Shown in pieces: positions 1 through 7,969 of a stretch of DNA of 64,000 nucleotides. Position 1 is the first letter of the stretch, and each line of letters starts with the position of its first letter. Origin of the DNA: an uncultured Flavobacteriales bacterium (GTDB lineage Bacteria > Bacteroidota > Bacteroidia > Flavobacteriales_D > Sanyastnellaceae); the NCBI GenBank assembly GCA_938085105.1, contig CALKGK010000043.1:1-64000 (forward strand). The letters are read 5' to 3'. Both the position numbers and the translations under genes were made by a program. The notes under the pieces are model-generated. The model made no database searches. It saw nothing but the letters and a program-made list of their open reading frames with translations, and had not been told where the DNA came from.

Positions 1-2
1 TG

Positions 3-1391
3 AGCGTTAAGAATCGCGGAGAAGTTCCTGCCCCTTTTCAAGTGGTGGCTTACCGAGATAGCTCAGTGGTTTTCGATCAGTGGTTTGAGCCTTTGGAGCC
101 CGGAAATCGAACAAAACTAGAGCTTGGTGTGTCTAGCGACCGGGTTGAAATTGACCCCAACTGGGAATCCTTGGATGTGCGCAGACAAAACAACGTTTAT
201 CGCACAGATGACATCGTGGGCGGCATTGAGCCCTTGAAGGTTAAATTTCTTACCGACATCGAAGACCCTTCTCGAACGCAATTGTTTTGGACTCCCGTCC
301 TGGCATTCAACGATCAAGATAAATTCATGTTTGGTTTGAACTTGCACAATGCCACCATTCCCTTGAAGAAGTTCGAATTCTCCCTTACACCGCTGTACAG
401 TGCCGAAACCAACCGAGTATTGGGCTTTGGAAGGCTTTCTTATTTTGAAGGGAAGAGTGCCGTTCATCTTCAAACGCGCAGGTTTACTCAATACGATAAT
501 AACAATACTTCATTCAGCCAAGAGCTGATATATACGCGAACCAGTCTCACCTTCGAACAGCAATTCAACCGCCGACCTAGCAGCAATCTATCGAGCCAAT
601 TGGAAGTCGAACTGGCTCACATTTACGTCGACGAAACGGAAACCCGCAACCAGAACCCAGAGTTGAACGGCCCGGTCAGTTTCAAATCATTTCAGCACAA
701 TGGACAAAGTATCATCAGGTATTCCGTGGAAAAAACGGGCTTGGTGCGGCACCGTGCTGTTATTGGACTTCGAAGCTATTTTGGAGACATGACCGATCCC
801 AACTTCAGCTTATTCGACAAGCAAACACGAAATTTGGCCGAGTTCACTTACCATGGAAAAACCGCCTACATGAAGGGGCACGACATCCACTGGAGAGCTT
901 ACGCTGGAATGACCTTTAACCAATATTCGCCTTATACTCTTTCTTCTTTTGGTTGGAGAGGAACAACTGATTTTACCTACGACTATCTCTTTTTGAGCCG
1001 AGGGTTTACAAATAGCGAGGTCCTTCCTAGAATGGTAAGAGGCGACCAAGGAGCTTTGTTCAATGGTCTTTTTTCTAATCACTTCATGACTACTTTTCGA
1101 GCCGATGTGGAACTGCCTAAAGTTAAGTTCATCTCCCTTTTTGCGGGCATTGGTTTGACCAAAAACTACAACTTCTTCTACCCTTCTTTGGATGATCGCG
1201 AATTCATTTTAAAGGGTGATTTTTCTGCCGGTTTCATTGTAAACATCGTTCGGGATGGAATTTCGGTGAATATTCCATTGCTGAACAATGAGATTTTGTC
1301 GGGAAGACAAAACATTGGGAACATGGTTTCTTTTGTTTTTAACATCGACAAATTCAATCCATTCTTCCTTGCAAGAAATAATGTGAAGTAA
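3..1391 (+). CDS. C-terminal part of an outer-membrane protein, possibly M1-peptidase-like (5' end outside window)
   Basis: The frame is open from the first bases of the window (S-V-K-N-R-G-E-V-P-A-P-F...), so this is the 3' part of a longer gene and not a 450-residue protein with its own start. The first ~60 residues look like the end of a soluble domain; the 'PAPFQVVAYRD' stretch followed by a short Ig-like segment resembles the end of M1-type aminopeptidase domains in Bacteroidota. The remaining ~390 residues are rich in alternating aromatic/polar strands and read as an outer-membrane beta-barrel. The combination (M1 domain plus C-terminal barrel) is known in Flavobacteriia, but the catalytic HExxH region would lie upstream of the window, so the enzymatic assignment is inference. 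It could equally be another surface protein with a C-terminal barrel. Confidence 0.55.
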   Translation, partial: SVKNRGEVPAPFQVVAYRDSSVVFDQWFEPLEPGNRTKLELGVSSDRVEIDPNWESLDVRRQNNVYRTDDIVGGIEPLKVKFLTDIEDPSRTQLFWTPVLAFNDQDKFMFGLNLHNATIPLKKFEFSLTPLYSAETNRVLGFGRLSYFEGKSAVHLQTRRFTQYDNNNTSFSQELIYTRTSLTFEQQFNRRPSSNLSSQLEVELAHIYVDETETRNQNPELNGPVSFKSFQHNGQSIIRYSVEKTGLVRHRAVIGLRSYFGDMTDPNFSLFDKQTRNLAEFTYHGKTAYMKGHDIHWRAYAGMTFNQYSPYTLSSFGWRGTTDFTYDYLFLSRGFTNSEVLPRMVRGDQGALFNGLFSNHFMTTFRADVELPKVKFISLFAGIGLTKNYNFFYPSLDDREFILKGDFSAGFIVNIVRDGISVNIPLLNNEILSGRQNIGNMVSFVFNIDKFNPFFLARNNVK

Positions 1392-1549
1392 GCACTTCAA
1401 TCGAAGCATTTGGAACAATTTCAGTATTGAAAATGCAGTTGAACTACTGCTCGCTTTGATTTGTTCTGGCATTTTTATTGGCTGAAAACAACGGAATGAA
1501 CCCATTTAGAAAAGGGAGAAATTCTGAATCGAGAAGCAAAGAAGTTTCT

Positions 1550-1557
1550 TATATTTG
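1550..1557 (+). promoter_or_regulatory. -7 promoter element of tRNA-Ala
   Basis: TATATTTG matches the Bacteroidota sigma-ABfr -7 consensus TAnnTTTG exactly and lies 19 bases before the first base of tRNA-Ala. A clear -33 TTG was not identified. Confidence 0.6.
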
Positions 1558-1576
1558 CCCCCGCTGAAAAGCATTT

Positions 1577-1650
1577 GGGGCTATAGCTCAGTTGGCTAGA
1601 GTGCTTGACTGGCAGTCAAGAGGTCGGGGGTTCGAATCCCCCTAGCTCCA
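1577..1650 (+). tRNA. tRNA-Ala (anticodon GGC)
   Basis: Complete cloverleaf of 74 bases. The acceptor stem GGGGCTA/TAGCTCC contains the G3:U70 pair that identifies alanine tRNAs. The anticodon stem is CTTGA/TCAAG with loop CTGGCAG, giving anticodon GGC. The T arm is CGGGG-GTTCGAATCCCC. The discriminator base is A and no CCA is encoded. Confidence 0.96.
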
Positions 1651-1663
1651 CAAAACAATATTG

Positions 1664-1720
1664 AGAGCGAGTAAGGAGCACGAGGAAAACTCACTTTTTT
1701 TACTCGCTTTCTTTTTTGTT
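1664..1720 (+). terminator. Hairpin terminator after tRNA-Ala
   Basis: AGAGCGAGTAA (1664-1674) pairs with TTACTCGCTTT (1700-1710), an 11-bp stem with one G-U, with a 25-base loop that can form a small inner GAG/CTC stem. It is followed by the T-rich CTTTCTTTTTTGTT. It sits between the two tRNAs, so tRNA-Arg either depends on read-through or has its own weak promoter. Confidence 0.6.
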
Positions 1721-1748
1721 CATCTCTCATCAAAGGCAAGCCAATTCT

Positions 1749-1820
1749 GGCTCCGTAGTATAATGGATATTATGTGGGTTTCCGGTACCCAAGATCCAGG
1801 TTCGATTCCTGGCGGGGCTA
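1749..1820 (+). tRNA. tRNA-Arg (anticodon CCG)
   Basis: 72-base cloverleaf. The anticodon stem TGGGT/ACCCA has loop TTCCGGT, giving anticodon CCG (decodes CGG). The T arm is CCAGG-TTCGATT-CCTGG. The acceptor is GGCTCCG/CGGGGCT with G-U pairs, including G1-U72. The D arm TAGTATAATGGATATTA is short, as is common for arginine tRNAs in Bacteroidota. Confidence 0.93.
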
Positions 1821-1822
1821 CT

Positions 1823-1873
1823 AAAATCAGAATGAAAAACAGAGCGAAAGCGAAGTATTTTCATTCTGATTTT
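1823..1873 (+). terminator. Long perfect hairpin after tRNA-Arg(CCG)
   Basis: AAAATCAGAATGAAAA (1823-1838) and TTTTCATTCTGATTTT (1858-1873) are perfect 16-base reverse complements. The 19-base loop ACAGAGCGAAAGCGAAGTA contains a GAGCGAAAGCGAAG motif. The position, three bases after the tRNA, fits a terminator or 3'-processing signal. The stem is AT-rich and much longer than a typical intrinsic terminator. The rest of 1874-2075 holds no gene that I can support. Confidence 0.55.
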
Positions 1874-2075
1874 AACTTCATTCTCTTTCTGTTTCTCACT
1901 CTTTACTATCACCCAAATTTTCAAACCGTACTTTCCACCTCACTCTAATAAAAGAAAGGATCGCTAAGGGGCTGAGCATCGTCTAGCAGGTGCTCAAAAT
2001 TTTTCAGCAACACACCTTCATCTATCCTCAATTAAAAAGGTAAGTTTTGGAAGATTTTATTTTTTCACTTCAAAC

Positions 2076-2600
2076 TCAAGGAGCATAGATCGACTCCAAT
2101 TGTTGAATTTTAGGCACCCTTACGAAAAAGGACTTTCCTTCGTGGATGAATTCCAACATGCCTTGAAATTTAGGCAAGAGGGTGTCGGTTTTCATATACT
2201 CCACTTGAACGAGATCCATTCCGGGAGCGGGTTGATAGTAATTTCTACTGGTGAAAAGATCGAGTTTACCTTGACCATTGAGCAGGTATTGAGAGCCTGT
2301 CATTCTTTCGTCGTTCCACATGGCGTGGGCCACGTTCAATTTTACCGAATCCACCCACAAATAGGCAGCCTGCGTGTTGGGTTCAAATTCCCCCAACATG
2401 GAGACGGCATACGATCGGGTCTTTTTCAGGTTTGAAAACACACCGGGATATGCATCTTGATAAGTGGCGAGTCGCACTTCAGCATTTTTCACGGGTATGA
2501 TGGTTTGATTTCCCCGCATCCCATTTCGTCCACAAGAGAGGAAAACAGCCAAAAAAGCAGCAAAAAACAAGAGAGATATTGGCGCTTTTGTACGTTTCAT
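2076..2600 (-). CDS. Hypothetical lipoprotein, 174 aa
   Basis: The N-terminus has a lysine/arginine start, a hydrophobic core and a lipobox ending FLSC-G, so the mature protein should begin at a lipidated cysteine near residue 23. The remaining ~150 residues are soluble with mixed beta character and no motif I recognise. It is transcribed away from the FkbM-type methyltransferase gene, with only 49 bases between the two starts; a TAACTTTA element (7 of 8 to TAnnTTTG) lies just before the ATG. Function unknown; inferred to be a periplasm-facing membrane lipoprotein. Confidence 0.8.
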   Translation of the reverse strand: MKRTKAPISLLFFAAFLAVFLSCGRNGMRGNQTIIPVKNAEVRLATYQDAYPGVFSNLKKTRSYAVSMLGEFEPNTQAAYLWVDSVKLNVAHAMWNDERMTGSQYLLNGQGKLDLFTSRNYYQPAPGMDLVQVEYMKTDTLLPKFQGMLEFIHEGKSFFVRVPKIQQLESIYAP

Positions 2601-2649
2601 GAGCTAAAGTTAGTTCGTTTTCTCGAATGTGCATATTTTTACCGCCCGC

Positions 2650-3372
2650 ATGAGTCCACTCTTAAAAAATAAAATCAAAAAAATCCTTTCTGCACTGGGT
2701 GTGAACCTCACCCAGAACCAGCGCTACGACGCCCAATCACTTCGGATCATGCGTAAAGTTTTGACGCCGGACGCTGTCTGTATCGACGTGGGGGCGCACA
2801 AAGGAGAGGTTTTGGACGATATGATCGCTCTTGCGCCCAATGCCGTGCACATGGCTTTTGAACCCATTCCTTCCTTCTACAACGATTTGATTCTTCGATA
2901 TGAAGGAAAAGCCAAGGTCTTTAATTTGGCGCTTTCCGACAAAGCTGGCAGCACCACTTTTCAGCATGTGGTGAGTAATCCCGCTTATTCCGGCATGAAG
3001 CAAAGAGCCTATCAGCAAGAAGAAACCATCGAAGAAATTAAGGTGGAAATGGCTCGCTTGGATGATTTGGTCAAGCTCGAACAAAAAATCAACTTGATTA
3101 AAATCGACGTTGAAGGGGCCGAGCTTCAGGTGCTCAAAGGAGCTGAACAATTGCTTAAAAAATGGAAACCAACCATTATCTTCGAACACGGTAAAGGAGC
3201 TTCTGAATTTTATGGAACGAGTCCACAACTCCTCTTCGAATTTCTGAGTAACTGCGGTATGAAGGTTTCTTTAATGAAATCTTACCTAGAGGGAAAAGCG
3301 CCTATGAATCTTGCTGATTTTATTGGTCAGTATGAGCGCGAGGAGAACTATTACTTTGTGGCGCACAAGTGA
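2650..3372 (+). CDS. FkbM-family methyltransferase
   Basis: SAM-dependent methyltransferase of the FkbM family, which typically O-methylates sugars or natural products. Visible family features are VCIDVGAHKGE (SAM-binding motif I, about residues 42-52), FEPIPSFY, the central VARLDDL-like segment and KIDVEGAELQVLKGA, the hallmark second motif. About 240 residues is usual for the family. I chose the ATG at 2650 (MSPLLKNKI) over the in-frame ATG at 2629 because the upstream one falls where the promoter-like TATTTTTA lies. No sugar-biosynthesis neighbours indicate the substrate. Confidence 0.86.
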   Translation: MSPLLKNKIKKILSALGVNLTQNQRYDAQSLRIMRKVLTPDAVCIDVGAHKGEVLDDMIALAPNAVHMAFEPIPSFYNDLILRYEGKAKVFNLALSDKAGSTTFQHVVSNPAYSGMKQRAYQQEETIEEIKVEMARLDDLVKLEQKINLIKIDVEGAELQVLKGAEQLLKKWKPTIIFEHGKGASEFYGTSPQLLFEFLSNCGMKVSLMKSYLEGKAPMNLADFIGQYEREENYYFVAHK

Positions 3373-3458
3373 TTCAGAGTGAGAATGAGCGCGAAAAGCA
3401 GAGGAGAAAGTAAGAGTTGGAGCAAGCGTAGTGAGCGTATTTTTCTGGCGATGAGGAT

Positions 3459-4460
3459 TTAGCTCAACAGAAAATAGAGCTCTACAAAAAAGAAAAGCCA
3501 AACAGTTCCCAGTATTCCTAACGTGAGCCAAGTGCGGTTCATCGACCAGAAAAGGGAAAAAAGCAATCCACCGAATACCATCACCAACAACGGATTCCAT
3601 TCCATCTGACGATAAAACAGTCCGACCACTACGAATAGATAAAGCGCCGAACTTATCATTCTGGAAAAACGACTCTCAGCATCGCAATACACCATCAAAA
3701 GAGGAAGTACGGATAAAAACAGCCAGTGTACATCTGAAAAATGGGAAAGGTTCCCCTCAAATAGCATCGATCCAAGCACGGTAAACAAAGGATACAACAA
3801 GAGCTTGCGGTCAAACCTGCTATCTTCCTTCAAAAGGAATGGTTTCCACTTTTTCAAATGAAGGCCAAGCAAAACGATGAAGATGCTCAGCGATAAGCCA
3901 AATACAAGACCAAAACTCCATGCCAATTCGCGAAGAACAACACCCGTGTTATTCATATCCTGAAACAAGAGAACAGGGAAAGCAATAGATATTGAAAAGC
4001 CCAGAATCAAGGACAAGGCCGATCCTGAAAGGAACCAGTTCTTGACCTTAGAAGAAGAAGCATTTAAAAGTACAAGAGGAAGCAAAGCTATGGTGAAAGG
4101 ATAAAGAAAGGCGGTGAGAAATAAAATCAGTCTTAGACCTATCCGATGTTGAAGGTGATCGAAAGTGAGGTAAATAAAAAACAACGCAGGTAAATAGGAG
4201 CCCGACTCTGGATAAAAATACCACTGAAAACTCGGAAGCAAGAGTCCCAAGACATAGTACTTCAGTGGCATACGAATGCTTCCAGACAAAATGGAGAAGG
4301 TCAACAGGTTTAAGACTCCTGGGAGCAGTACTTTCCACGCTTCACTTTGAAAAGAGAGGTTTTCTAAAGACCCAGAAAATTTGAGGACAAGCACGGGCAA
4401 CATCCATGCGATCAACGCAATCAAGGTGTACTTGTACCACGGACTCAATTCTTCATTCAT
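3459..4460 (-). CDS. Polytopic membrane protein, 333 aa
   Basis: About ten hydrophobic helices cover almost the whole length, from W-Y-K-Y-T-L-I-A-L-I-A-W at residue 8 to a final FFFVELYFLL. No catalytic motif is visible. The start codon overlaps the stop of the T9SS cargo gene upstream (ATGA), so it is the last gene of a tightly packed minus-strand operon with kdsA and DUF5723. It resembles uncharacterised Bacteroidota membrane proteins of the DUF6427 type in length and layout, but I cannot confirm that. Function unknown. Confidence 0.8.
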   Translation of the reverse strand: MNEELSPWYKYTLIALIAWMLPVLVLKFSGSLENLSFQSEAWKVLLPGVLNLLTFSILSGSIRMPLKYYVLGLLLPSFQWYFYPESGSYLPALFFIYLTFDHLQHRIGLRLILFLTAFLYPFTIALLPLVLLNASSSKVKNWFLSGSALSLILGFSISIAFPVLLFQDMNNTGVVLRELAWSFGLVFGLSLSIFIVLLGLHLKKWKPFLLKEDSRFDRKLLLYPLFTVLGSMLFEGNLSHFSDVHWLFLSVLPLLMVYCDAESRFSRMISSALYLFVVVGLFYRQMEWNPLLVMVFGGLLFSLFWSMNRTWLTLGILGTVWLFFFVELYFLLS

Positions 4461-5941
4461 CGGGCGATGAGCAATCTGGTGGTGAACATTTCAGCTCCAC
4501 GAAAGACCTGAATCAAATACATTCCATCTTCCAGTTGGCTCAAAGACAAGTTGGTTGAATCCAATCGACCTTCTTGAAAGCTTCTTCCACTCAAATCGGA
4601 AATGCGGTACGTCCCTCCCAAAAATGCAGGATTGAAATGCACTTGTTCTTTTGCAGGGTTGGGATACAGACCAAATTGTTCTTGAAAGGCTTCATCCAAA
4701 CTGGCCACAATGGTGTTGTCTGCAATAACTTCGTTCTCGAAAGTGTATTCACTTGCGATGAAAGTGTTCGGAAGCCGGAAAACGTAAGCATTTTTATCCA
4801 TGTCGCCATAACTCCTCGTCCACCCACAAACGATGAACCTTCCCATGGCGTCTTCAATGATATCGTAAGCCTCATCGTCTTCCACTCCACCAAAAACGTG
4901 GGCATTGTTCCACGATCCTTCATTGATTCGTCGCTCAATGTAAATGCCGTTCTCGCCTAGCCCAAAAGTAGCGTCGGTCTTGGCGCAGTTCACTCCAACA
5001 TCCAAAGCCCACTCAAAACAAGCTGCTTCCTGATCTCCGGCAAGCTCTACTTGAAAACGCCCCAACTCCACGCCATTTGCATCCAAGCGGAGCAACACAT
5101 TATCGTTGGAATAGTCCGGATCATTGAAACGAGTGTAGGCCAAGCCCAATTGATTGATCTCGTCGAAATCGAGGTTTTTGGCTTCATAATGGATGGGGTC
5201 TTCGGCTTCCTGCTCCCAATTCCAAAGTGGATCCCAATTGAGATCGAAGGCGCGGATACCGATACCGGCTCCCCCTAGCGGACCACGATCAAAGGACAAA
5301 TAAACTTGATTTTCGAATGCACAAGCATCACTGAGAACATTCCTTTCTTCACTTTCAAAGGTCCATTCTTCTGCCAGGCTTCCGTCATCATTCACCTTAC
5401 ACACCCAAAGATTACCGTTTTCGTGTCCTTCGCGATAGGTCGTTCCGGCAAAATAGAGTTCGTCTTGAAAAAGAAACAGCGACTTTGCGATGTCCCAAGC
5501 TTCACTCCCAATGTAATTCCTCCACTGCTGCTCAAGCACTCCATCCACGAGTTGGTATTTCGCCAAAAGTGCATCGTAGCCTCCAATTTCTCCGTTGCTG
5601 GCTTGTGTCAGCACAAGGATTTCGTCCAAATCGTTCACCAAAACATCCACTCCCCGCTCGCTTCCTGGGTTGAAATAATCAAGGGCAAAGGTGGATGCAC
5701 TGAAATCAAGGTTTTCGTCCAAATGAACAAGGTAGCTTTTGGCTGTATTGGTCAAAGGGGCTGATGATGATCCGACGAATACATAGCTGCCATCGCTCAG
5801 ATTGGCGGCGGCATGAAACGCTTCGTCTCCCCCACTATCAATCACACGTTCTTCAGCAATTTGTGCTTGGATTATATGACCCAAGAACACAAAAAGAATG
5901 AAGAGCAATCCTTTTATTTTACGGCATCCTGTATTCTGCAT
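4457..5941 (-). CDS. Secreted beta-rich protein with T9SS type A sorting domain
   Basis: The signal peptide spans residues 1-26 (hydrophobic core ILFVFLGHIIQA-Q). The body has repeated D-G-[SN]-hydrophobic segments such as 'GSYVFVGSS' and 'GRFIVCGWT', suggesting a beta-propeller-like fold. The last ~75 residues are a type IX secretion sorting domain: LYPNPAKEQ, then ISDLSGR, LEDGMYLIQV and a basic end RLLIAR. The protein should cross the outer membrane through T9SS and be surface-attached or released. The start overlaps the end of kdsA by 28 bases, and the stop overlaps the next gene by 4. Confidence 0.88.
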   Translation of the reverse strand: MQNTGCRKIKGLLFILFVFLGHIIQAQIAEERVIDSGGDEAFHAAANLSDGSYVFVGSSSAPLTNTAKSYLVHLDENLDFSASTFALDYFNPGSERGVDVLVNDLDEILVLTQASNGEIGGYDALLAKYQLVDGVLEQQWRNYIGSEAWDIAKSLFLFQDELYFAGTTYREGHENGNLWVCKVNDDGSLAEEWTFESEERNVLSDACAFENQVYLSFDRGPLGGAGIGIRAFDLNWDPLWNWEQEAEDPIHYEAKNLDFDEINQLGLAYTRFNDPDYSNDNVLLRLDANGVELGRFQVELAGDQEAACFEWALDVGVNCAKTDATFGLGENGIYIERRINEGSWNNAHVFGGVEDDEAYDIIEDAMGRFIVCGWTRSYGDMDKNAYVFRLPNTFIASEYTFENEVIADNTIVASLDEAFQEQFGLYPNPAKEQVHFNPAFLGGTYRISDLSGRSFQEGRLDSTNLSLSQLEDGMYLIQVFRGAEMFTTRLLIAR

Positions 5942-6723
5942 AATTTCTCTAAGAGGGCTTCCAACTGGTTCAAAGGAAGCATGTTCGCTCCGTCCGATTT
6001 GGCTTTGGACGGGTCGGGATGGGTTTCGATGAAGATTCCGTCGGCACCAACTGCAATTGCGGCTTTTCCAATGGTTTCGATAAGCTGAGGTTTACCCCCC
6101 GTAACTCCTGAACTTTGGTTGGGCTGCTGCAAGCTGTGGGTGAGATCAACCACGGTGGGTGCCATGGTTTTCATCACTGGAATTCCTCTAAAATCAACCA
6201 CCAAATCGGTATACCCAAAGGTGGTTCCTCGTTCACACAACCATACTTGATCGTTCCCGCTTTCTCTCACTTTGTCTACGGCAAATCGCATGGCATCGGC
6301 CGAAAGAAATTGTCCTTTCTTGATGTTCACCAATTTCCCCGTTTTCGCCGCAGCTACAAGCAAATCCGTTTGTCTGCACAAAAATGCAGGAATCTGGAGT
6401 GCGTCAACATACTCCGCTGCCATGGCTGCTTCTGCTGCGCTGTGAATGTCCGTAGTTACGGGCAAATCCAACTCTTGCCCCACCTTTTGAAGAATGCGCA
6501 AGGCTTTCTCGTCACCAATTCCTGTGAACGAATCGAGCCTGCTCCTATTGGCTTTGCGGTACGATCCTTTGAAGATGTAAGGAATGCCCAATCGGGTGGT
6601 CATTTCCTTAACGGCGTGAGCTATTTCAAATGCAAGTTCTTCACTTTCAATGGCGCAAGGGCCAGCAATTAGGAAGAAACGACCGTTTTCGGTGTTTTTT
6701 ATTTTAGGGAGATTTTCGATCAT
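5914..6723 (-). CDS. kdsA: 3-deoxy-8-phosphooctulonate synthase (KDO-8-P synthase)
   Basis: Condenses arabinose 5-phosphate with phosphoenolpyruvate to give KDO-8-phosphate for the LPS inner core. Family motifs are FFLIAGPCAIES (residues 16-27), KANRSR, IPAFLCRQTDLL, NIKKGQF, ERGTTFGY, DLTHS and THPDPSKAKSDG. Length 269 aa is normal. Cys23 in IAGPC, together with the His, Glu and Asp in later motifs, is the pattern of metal-dependent KdsA enzymes (the Aquifex type); E. coli has Asn at this place. The gene overlaps both neighbours (about 20 bases with DUF5723, 28 with the T9SS cargo), so it is probably cotranscribed and translationally coupled. Confidence 0.96.
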   Translation of the reverse strand: MIENLPKIKNTENGRFFLIAGPCAIESEELAFEIAHAVKEMTTRLGIPYIFKGSYRKANRSRLDSFTGIGDEKALRILQKVGQELDLPVTTDIHSAAEAAMAAEYVDALQIPAFLCRQTDLLVAAAKTGKLVNIKKGQFLSADAMRFAVDKVRESGNDQVWLCERGTTFGYTDLVVDFRGIPVMKTMAPTVVDLTHSLQQPNQSSGVTGGKPQLIETIGKAAIAVGADGIFIETHPDPSKAKSDGANMLPLNQLEALLEKLCRIQDAVK

Positions 6724-7969
6724 GGTTCTGTAAAAGTCGGGAGAAGCGAACGTAAAGTCCTCTTCCTTTCATGTTGTTCAATACGAATCCGGGGACGTCC
6801 TCGGTAATGAGTGCAAGGTACCAATTGTTCCCCATCCATTTTTCAATGCTGGCTCCAAAGCGCAAACCGCCGTAGCCGCCATATCGGAAGCGGGCAGAAA
6901 CCAAGGTTTTTGGGTTGGTAAAGTACGAGTAGGCTCCGAAAAGTTGCGGGATGTAACCGGTTTGTGGCCTTACATTCACACCCAATTCAAAGAAGTCATG
7001 GTCTGTATTTCGTCGGTGCAAAGAAACATCCACCGATGCGGGTAACCATTGAAAATGCGTTTTCTGTTCTTGATTGTATCCAAGGGTGTCTTCCAAAGCA
7101 GGAAACTGCCACCCTGCGGTTTGCCCGAGTTCATCATCGAACAGATCCTCTAGCTGAAAACCGGTGTAATTGAATACGGTATCGGCAGAATAATGATGAG
7201 TGTTCTTGTTCCAAACCACAAAACCGAGATCGCGGAAAGAGATGCTCAAAAAGCCCTTCCCATCTTCCAAGGGCAAATTCCAATCGGCATCAATGGCAGC
7301 TCCAATTCCATTGCCGTTTCCAAAGCTGTTGAAGGTGGTGTCTGACTGATAAAAATCTCCGTCATAACGCAAACTCAAACTGTCTCCCGAAAAACTGGTG
7401 TAAAGATCAGCCTCATTCACATCAACCCGAGAAAAACGTTGCCCATTCACCAAACTCAATCGTATGCCAGAAAGGGTTTCTTTTTTGAACAGACCAACAC
7501 CGAATTTTTGGTAGGTGATGCTATTGAAATTGCTCGAAGAGAGATCGGCGTGTGCTCCACGAAATTGTTTGTTTCCCTGAAAGCCCAAGCGAAAAGCGTC
7601 TGCGGTAAAACTAGAATAAATGCTGCTTCGATGAGCAATTTGAAAACTCCATCCCCAATGCGGATTATTGAATAGGGAGTCTTGTAAATCAAGGACTTCA
7701 ACAGACAAATTCAAATCAGCCCCAAAACGATTTATATCCCGCAGGTTCTCCTCCATATCTTGAAGGTTCCTCGGGTCGAGCGTTCCACCGAAGGCGAGTT
7801 TGTCGGTCATTTGATTGTCAAAAACATTGGATCGATACACTCCTAAACCCTCCACGAGCAGCGCACCTTTTGCGTTTTGCCAGCTTTGATCTTTCCCCAT
7901 CAGCCAGAGGTCTTGCGCTTGAGCTCCAACTGCCGCCAAGCAAAAACAGATGTAAAGGAGGTACTTCAT
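6704..7969 (-). CDS. DUF5723-like outer-membrane protein
   Basis: The signal peptide ends AQA-QD (residues 1-18). The mature part is a string of amphipathic strands with many G/S/F/W turns, and a late segment (SARFRYGGYGGLRFGASIE) typical of the Bacteroidota DUF5723/PorP-like barrel proteins. 421 residues suits that family. The start overlaps the stop of the lipoprotein gene upstream by 4 bases. The role is unknown; location in the outer membrane is inferred from signal peptide and strand pattern. Confidence 0.72.
   Translation of the reverse strand: MKYLLYICFCLAAVGAQAQDLWLMGKDQSWQNAKGALLVEGLGVYRSNVFDNQMTDKLAFGGTLDPRNLQDMEENLRDINRFGADLNLSVEVLDLQDSLFNNPHWGWSFQIAHRSSIYSSFTADAFRLGFQGNKQFRGAHADLSSSNFNSITYQKFGVGLFKKETLSGIRLSLVNGQRFSRVDVNEADLYTSFSGDSLSLRYDGDFYQSDTTFNSFGNGNGIGAAIDADWNLPLEDGKGFLSISFRDLGFVVWNKNTHHYSADTVFNYTGFQLEDLFDDELGQTAGWQFPALEDTLGYNQEQKTHFQWLPASVDVSLHRRNTDHDFFELGVNVRPQTGYIPQLFGAYSYFTNPKTLVSARFRYGGYGGLRFGASIEKWMGNNWYLALITEDVPGFVLNNMKGRGLYVRFSRLLQNHDRKSP

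Noticed and set aside
1661-1948. Open frame of 95 codons across the tRNA region
   Set aside because: It runs straight through tRNA-Arg(CCG) and both hairpins, has no protein-like pattern and no support beyond being open.
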